The notes beneath the pieces were generated by a model. That model saw nothing but the letters and a program-made list of their open reading frames with translations. It had not been told where the DNA came from and made no database searches. A stretch of DNA of 64,000 bases from Qipengyuania sphaerica. Lineage in GTDB: Bacteria > Pseudomonadota > Alphaproteobacteria > Sphingomonadales > Sphingomonadaceae. The first letter of the stretch is position 1. Each line of letters opens with the position of its first letter. The stretch is taken from assembly GCF_019711595.1 (NCBI RefSeq), contig NZ_JAIGNR010000001.1:62001-126000 (forward strand). The letters are read 5' to 3'. Shown here one piece after another: positions 61,047 to 64,000 of the stretch. A program made the position numbers and the translations under genes.

Positions 61047-62852
61047 ATGCTGATGCAAACCCATGAAGCCCGTCTCGACGCGCTGCGCACCGAACTGGAG
61101 AAGCGCGGCCTCGACGGCTTCGTCATCCCGATTTCCGACGAGCATATGAGCGAATATGTCGGCTCCTACGCCCAGCGTCTCCACTGGCTGACCGGCTTTG
61201 GCGGCAGCGCAGGCAGCGCGGCGGTGCTGAAAGACAAGGCCGCGATGTTCACCGACGGCCGCTATACCGTGCAGGTGCGCGAGCAGGTCGACGGCAAGCT
61301 CTACGATTACGAGGACGTGCCCGCGACCTCGCCCGCCAAATGGCTCGCCGAGAATGCGCCCGAGGGTGCAAAGATCGGCTACGACGCCTGGCTGCACGGG
61401 ATCGAGTGGGCGGAAGGCGCGGAAAAGCTTTTCGCCAAGAAGGGCATCGAACTGGTCGCGGTCGACGGCAATCCGATCGACGCGGTCTGGGCCGACCGCC
61501 CTGAACCGAGCAAGGCTGCAGCCGTCCCGCATGACGATAAATATGCGGGCCGCTCGAGCGCCGACAAGCGCGCGGTCATTGCCGACTGGCTCAACAAGGA
61601 AGGCTACGACGCGACTGTCATCAGCGCACTCGATTCGGTTGGCTGGCTGCTCAACATGCGCGGGCAGGACGTCGACAACACGCCGGTCGCGCTGTCCTAC
61701 GTCCTTGTCAATTCGGACGGCACGGCTGACCTCTTCATTGCGCCCGAAAAGGTTTCGCCCGAGCTGACCAAGCATCTCGGCAATGCGGTGAGGGTGCGCG
61801 ATCGCGCGGATTTCCAGCCCGCGCTTGCGGACCTCAAGGGCAAGACCGTCGCGGTCGATCCCAAGCATGCTGTCGCCGGCATCTTGCACGCGCTCGAAGC
61901 GGGCGGGGCGAAGGTCGTGCGCGAGGACGATCCTGCCGTGCTGCCCAAGGCGATCAAGACCGAGGCCGAGCAGCAGGGCCACCGCGATGCGCAGGCGCGC
62001 GACGGGGCGGCTGTCGTCAGATACCTGCGCTGGATCGAGGAAAACGCACCCTCGGGCGAAATCGACGAACTGACCGCTGCAGCCAAGCTGCGCGAATTCC
62101 GCGGCCTAAGCCCGGACATGAAGGACAGCAGCTTCGACACGATCAGCGCGGCTGCTGGCCATGCCGCGCTGCCGCATTACAAGGTCGACGAGGACAGCAA
62201 TATCCCCATCCCGCCCTCGAGCATCTACCTGTGCGATTCGGGCGGACAGTATCTCGATGGTACGACCGACATCACCCGTACCGTCTGGGTCGGTCCGGGC
62301 GAACCGACGGCCGAAATGGTCGATCGCAACACCCGCGTCCTCAAGGGCCATATCGAGCTTGATCTTGCACGCTTCCCCGACGGGACCAGCGGCGGCGCGC
62401 TCGATGCGCTGGCCCGCATGCATTTGTGGCAGGTCGGCATGGATTACGGCCATGGCACCGGCCACGGCGTCGGCAGCTACCTCTCGGTCCACGAAGGTCC
62501 GCAGCGCATTTCCAAGCCCGGTGGTGCCTTTGCCGGGACCGGCGCGCCTTTGCGCGAAGGGATGATCCTCTCGAACGAGCCGGGCTATTACAAGCCGGGC
62601 GAATACGGCATCCGGATCGAGAACCTCGTGCTGGTGGTCGACGCCGATATCGAGGGCAGCGAGGGCAAATATCTCGGCTTCGAAACGCTCACGCATGTGC
62701 CGCTCGACCGCAGGCTGGTCGACAAGTCGCTCCTCACGGCACGCGAGATAGAGTGGTGGAACACCTATCATGCACGCACCCGCGAGATCCTCGCGCCGCA
62801 GCTCGAGGGCGAGGACCTCGCCTGGCTCGAGCGGGAATGCGCCCCCTTGTAG
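61047..62852 (+). CDS. aminopeptidase P family (Xaa-Pro aminopeptidase)
   Basis: 601 residues, the three-domain long form (two creatinase-like N-terminal domains and a pita-bread catalytic domain). Releases the N-terminal residue before proline. Metal ligands: the two Asp in C-D-S-G-G-Q-Y-L-D-G-T-T-D-I, His in G-H-G-T-G-H-G-V-G, Glu in S-N-E-P-G-Y-Y and Glu in R-I-E-N-L. Cytoplasmic. AAAGGA eight bases before ATG 61047. It diverges from the S9 peptidase gene, so the two peptidases share a 142-bp promoter region. Confidence 0.94.
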   Translation: MLMQTHEARLDALRTELEKRGLDGFVIPISDEHMSEYVGSYAQRLHWLTGFGGSAGSAAVLKDKAAMFTDGRYTVQVREQVDGKLYDYEDVPATSPAKWLAENAPEGAKIGYDAWLHGIEWAEGAEKLFAKKGIELVAVDGNPIDAVWADRPEPSKAAAVPHDDKYAGRSSADKRAVIADWLNKEGYDATVISALDSVGWLLNMRGQDVDNTPVALSYVLVNSDGTADLFIAPEKVSPELTKHLGNAVRVRDRADFQPALADLKGKTVAVDPKHAVAGILHALEAGGAKVVREDDPAVLPKAIKTEAEQQGHRDAQARDGAAVVRYLRWIEENAPSGEIDELTAAAKLREFRGLSPDMKDSSFDTISAAAGHAALPHYKVDEDSNIPIPPSSIYLCDSGGQYLDGTTDITRTVWVGPGEPTAEMVDRNTRVLKGHIELDLARFPDGTSGGALDALARMHLWQVGMDYGHGTGHGVGSYLSVHEGPQRISKPGGAFAGTGAPLREGMILSNEPGYYKPGEYGIRIENLVLVVDADIEGSEGKYLGFETLTHVPLDRRLVDKSLLTAREIEWWNTYHARTREILAPQLEGEDLAWLERECAPL

Positions 62853-62913
62853 GATTACGTATGTTCACGTAATGTTCCGGCGGTCGCGAGTCGTTTTCTG
62901 AAGGAGCAGGCGA

Positions 62914-63309
62914 ATGATCGGTTACGTTACGGTGGGCACAAACGACCTCGAGAAGGCGGCCAAATTCTATGACGCTATCGCGGCCGAAATGGGCGTGGGG
63001 CGGATGATGGAATTCGAAACCTTCATCGCCTGGGGCAAGTGGGATGGCGGCGCGGGCGTTGCAGCGACCAAGCCGTTCGACGGCAATGCGGCGAGTGTCG
63101 GGAATGGCACGATGGTGGCGCTCGAGGCCAAGGACCGCGACCAGGTCAAGCGGCTTTACGACATCGCGCTCGCCAACGGCGGGTCCTGCGAAGGCGAACC
63201 CGGTCCGCGCGGCGAACCCGACGAGAACGGCATGCTGTTCTACGCCGCCTATTTCCGCGATCCGGACGGCAACAAGCTCAACGCCTATCTGATGGACAAG
63301 GTCGGCTGA
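62914..63309 (+). CDS. VOC superfamily (glyoxalase-like) protein
   Basis: 131 residues, two beta-alpha-beta-beta-beta modules. I-G-Y-V-T-V-G-T-N-D-L-E-K-A-A-K-F-Y-D and F-R-D-P-D-G-N-K-L-N-A-Y are the usual ends of the fold. It might be a metal-dependent lyase or dioxygenase-like protein, but metal ligands are incomplete (no His at the first position), so a binding role is possible. GAAGGAG before the ATG. Confidence 0.88.
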   Translation: MIGYVTVGTNDLEKAAKFYDAIAAEMGVGRMMEFETFIAWGKWDGGAGVAATKPFDGNAASVGNGTMVALEAKDRDQVKRLYDIALANGGSCEGEPGPRGEPDENGMLFYAAYFRDPDGNKLNAYLMDKVG

Positions 63310-63387
63310 GCGAGATGGCTTTCGGTCATGTGAACATGGCGGGCTGAATGCGACACTTCGTTACAATTCAGCCTCTCTTCGGCATAA

Positions 63388-63496
63388 AGCTGCGACAATA
63401 CACTCCTAAAAGTGATACATGAGCTGCGGCGGGATCGAAGTGTTTCTCCCCTCCCCTCCCGACGGACCGTCGCAGCTCTCCCCTTTTGCTGGAGAG
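63388..63496 (+). promoter_or_regulatory. leader with mutually exclusive pairings
   Basis: CTCTCC (63476-63481) can pair with GGAGAG (63491-63496), hiding the Shine-Dalgarno of the EF-hand gene. GTCGCAGCT (63469-63477) can instead pair with AGCTGCGAC (63388-63396), or CGCAGCTC (63471-63478) with GAGCTGCG (63421-63428). The two outcomes share bases 63476-63478 and exclude each other. The gene-free gap is 63310-63500. Confidence 0.5.
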
Positions 63497-63500
63497 TATG

Positions 63501-64000
63501 ATGAACAAGACCGCACTGACCCTTTCCGCCGCTGCGCTGGCCCTAACCGGGACTGCCGCGCTGGCGCATGGCCACATGACCAAGATGGACACCGATGGTG
63601 ACGGCAACGTCACCCGCGCCGAACTCACCGCGCATGCCGACGAGATGTTCGCAAAGATGGATGCGAACAATGATGGCGTAATCGACGCGAATGACCGTCA
63701 GGCACATGGCGCGGAAATGTTCGCCAAGGCCGATACCGACGGCGATGGCGAATTGTCGCAGACCGAGATGAAGGCGATGCACGAAGCGCGCATGGAACGG
63801 CGTGAAGCACGCCGCGAAGCCCGTGCCGATCGCCGCGCAGACCGCATGGCCGCGCGTTTCGCCAAGATGGACACCGACAACTCTGGTGGCCTCTCGCAGG
63901 ACGAACTCAAGGCGATGCATGAAGCACGCAGCGAACGTCATGCCGGAAAGCGAGGCAAGCGTGGTCACGGCATGCGCGGCGGCATGCACATGATGCGCAT
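63501..64000 (+). CDS. exported EF-hand protein (truncated by window end)
   Basis: The reading frame is open to the window edge, giving 166 residues so far. Signal peptide M-N-K-T-A-L-T-L-S-A-A-A-L-A-L then A-A-L-A before H-G-H. Four EF-hand loops: D-T-D-G-D-G-N-V-T, D-A-N-N-D-G-V-I-D, D-T-D-G-D-G-E-L-S and D-T-D-N-S-G-G-L-S. An Arg/Glu-rich helix lies between the third and fourth, and a His/Met/Gly-rich tail begins near 150 (could bind other metals). GGAG six bases before the ATG at 63501 (an ATG at 63498 is too close). Periplasmic Ca2+ binding; role unknown. Confidence 0.85.
   Translation, partial: MNKTALTLSAAALALTGTAALAHGHMTKMDTDGDGNVTRAELTAHADEMFAKMDANNDGVIDANDRQAHGAEMFAKADTDGDGELSQTEMKAMHEARMERREARREARADRRADRMAARFAKMDTDNSGGLSQDELKAMHEARSERHAGKRGKRGHGMRGGMHMMR

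Overview
The window looks like chromosomal DNA from an alphaproteobacterium of the Sphingomonadales, most likely the Erythrobacteraceae (Erythrobacter/Qipengyuania-like). The reasons are high GC with GC-ending codons, many GTG/TTG starts, GANTC (CcrM-type) sites clustered at promoters, an EcfG-type stress promoter, large TonB-dependent receptors, HWE-family kinase and DUF family content, and ATGA/GTGA gene overlaps. This is a judgement from family content; I ran no search. I see no prophage, IS element, CRISPR array or rRNA. There is one tRNA (Gly-GCC).

Layout. 1-2 kb: alpha/beta hydrolase and a small secreted TonB-C-like protein. 2.0-8.9 kb: class I ribonucleotide reductase in two separate loci (nrdA, nrdB), each with a GANTC-rich promoter, enclosing a diguanylate cyclase and small stress-type genes. 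8.9-12 kb: nuclease, excalibur/DUF1294 and envelope proteins. 12-15.5 kb: argB, then a tight yggT-folD-lipoprotein-marC operon closed by a REP/BIME-like palindromic element. 15.7-21 kb: LON-domain protein and CnoX-like thioredoxin, tRNA-Gly, a histidine-rich (ZnuD-like) TonB receptor and a saccharopine-dehydrogenase-like oxidoreductase. 21-29.9 kb: a 43-residue secreted peptide divergent from an HxlR regulator, dcd, an orphan tailspike-like gene pair, two glycosyltransferases, and a TetR/DUF1295/acyltransferase group. 30-34.4 kb: leucine catabolism (ivd, mccB) interleaved with a small DUF and an SMI1/KNR4 protein. 34.5-41.3 kb: HWE histidine kinase, an osmoprotectant-type ABC system with fused permease and binding protein, DUF2147, a MidA-like methyltransferase and lgt. 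41.4-54.7 kb: acyl-CoA synthetase coupled to glnD, a second TonB receptor, a PLP-binding YggS protein, a ThiE-like protein, ftsK, a DUF389 protein and alanine dehydrogenase. 54.8-64 kb: two tandem 7TMR-DISM-type diguanylate cyclases, a hotdog thioesterase coupled to an S9 peptidase, aminopeptidase P, a VOC protein and a truncated EF-hand protein.

How it fits together. Most genes are housekeeping or envelope and stress functions: nucleotide supply (nrdA, nrdB, dcd, folD), division (ftsK), nitrogen control (glnD, ald, argB), lipoprotein maturation (lgt), c-di-GMP signalling (three GGDEF proteins), and metal or substrate uptake (two TonB receptors). The least ordinary observations are regulatory: three or four leaders whose hairpins cover the ribosome binding site, GANTC clusters at both nrd promoters, an EcfG promoter in front of a disordered small protein, and a paired palindromic element. 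The orphan tailspike-like pair beside glycosyltransferases is the best candidate for an undescribed system.
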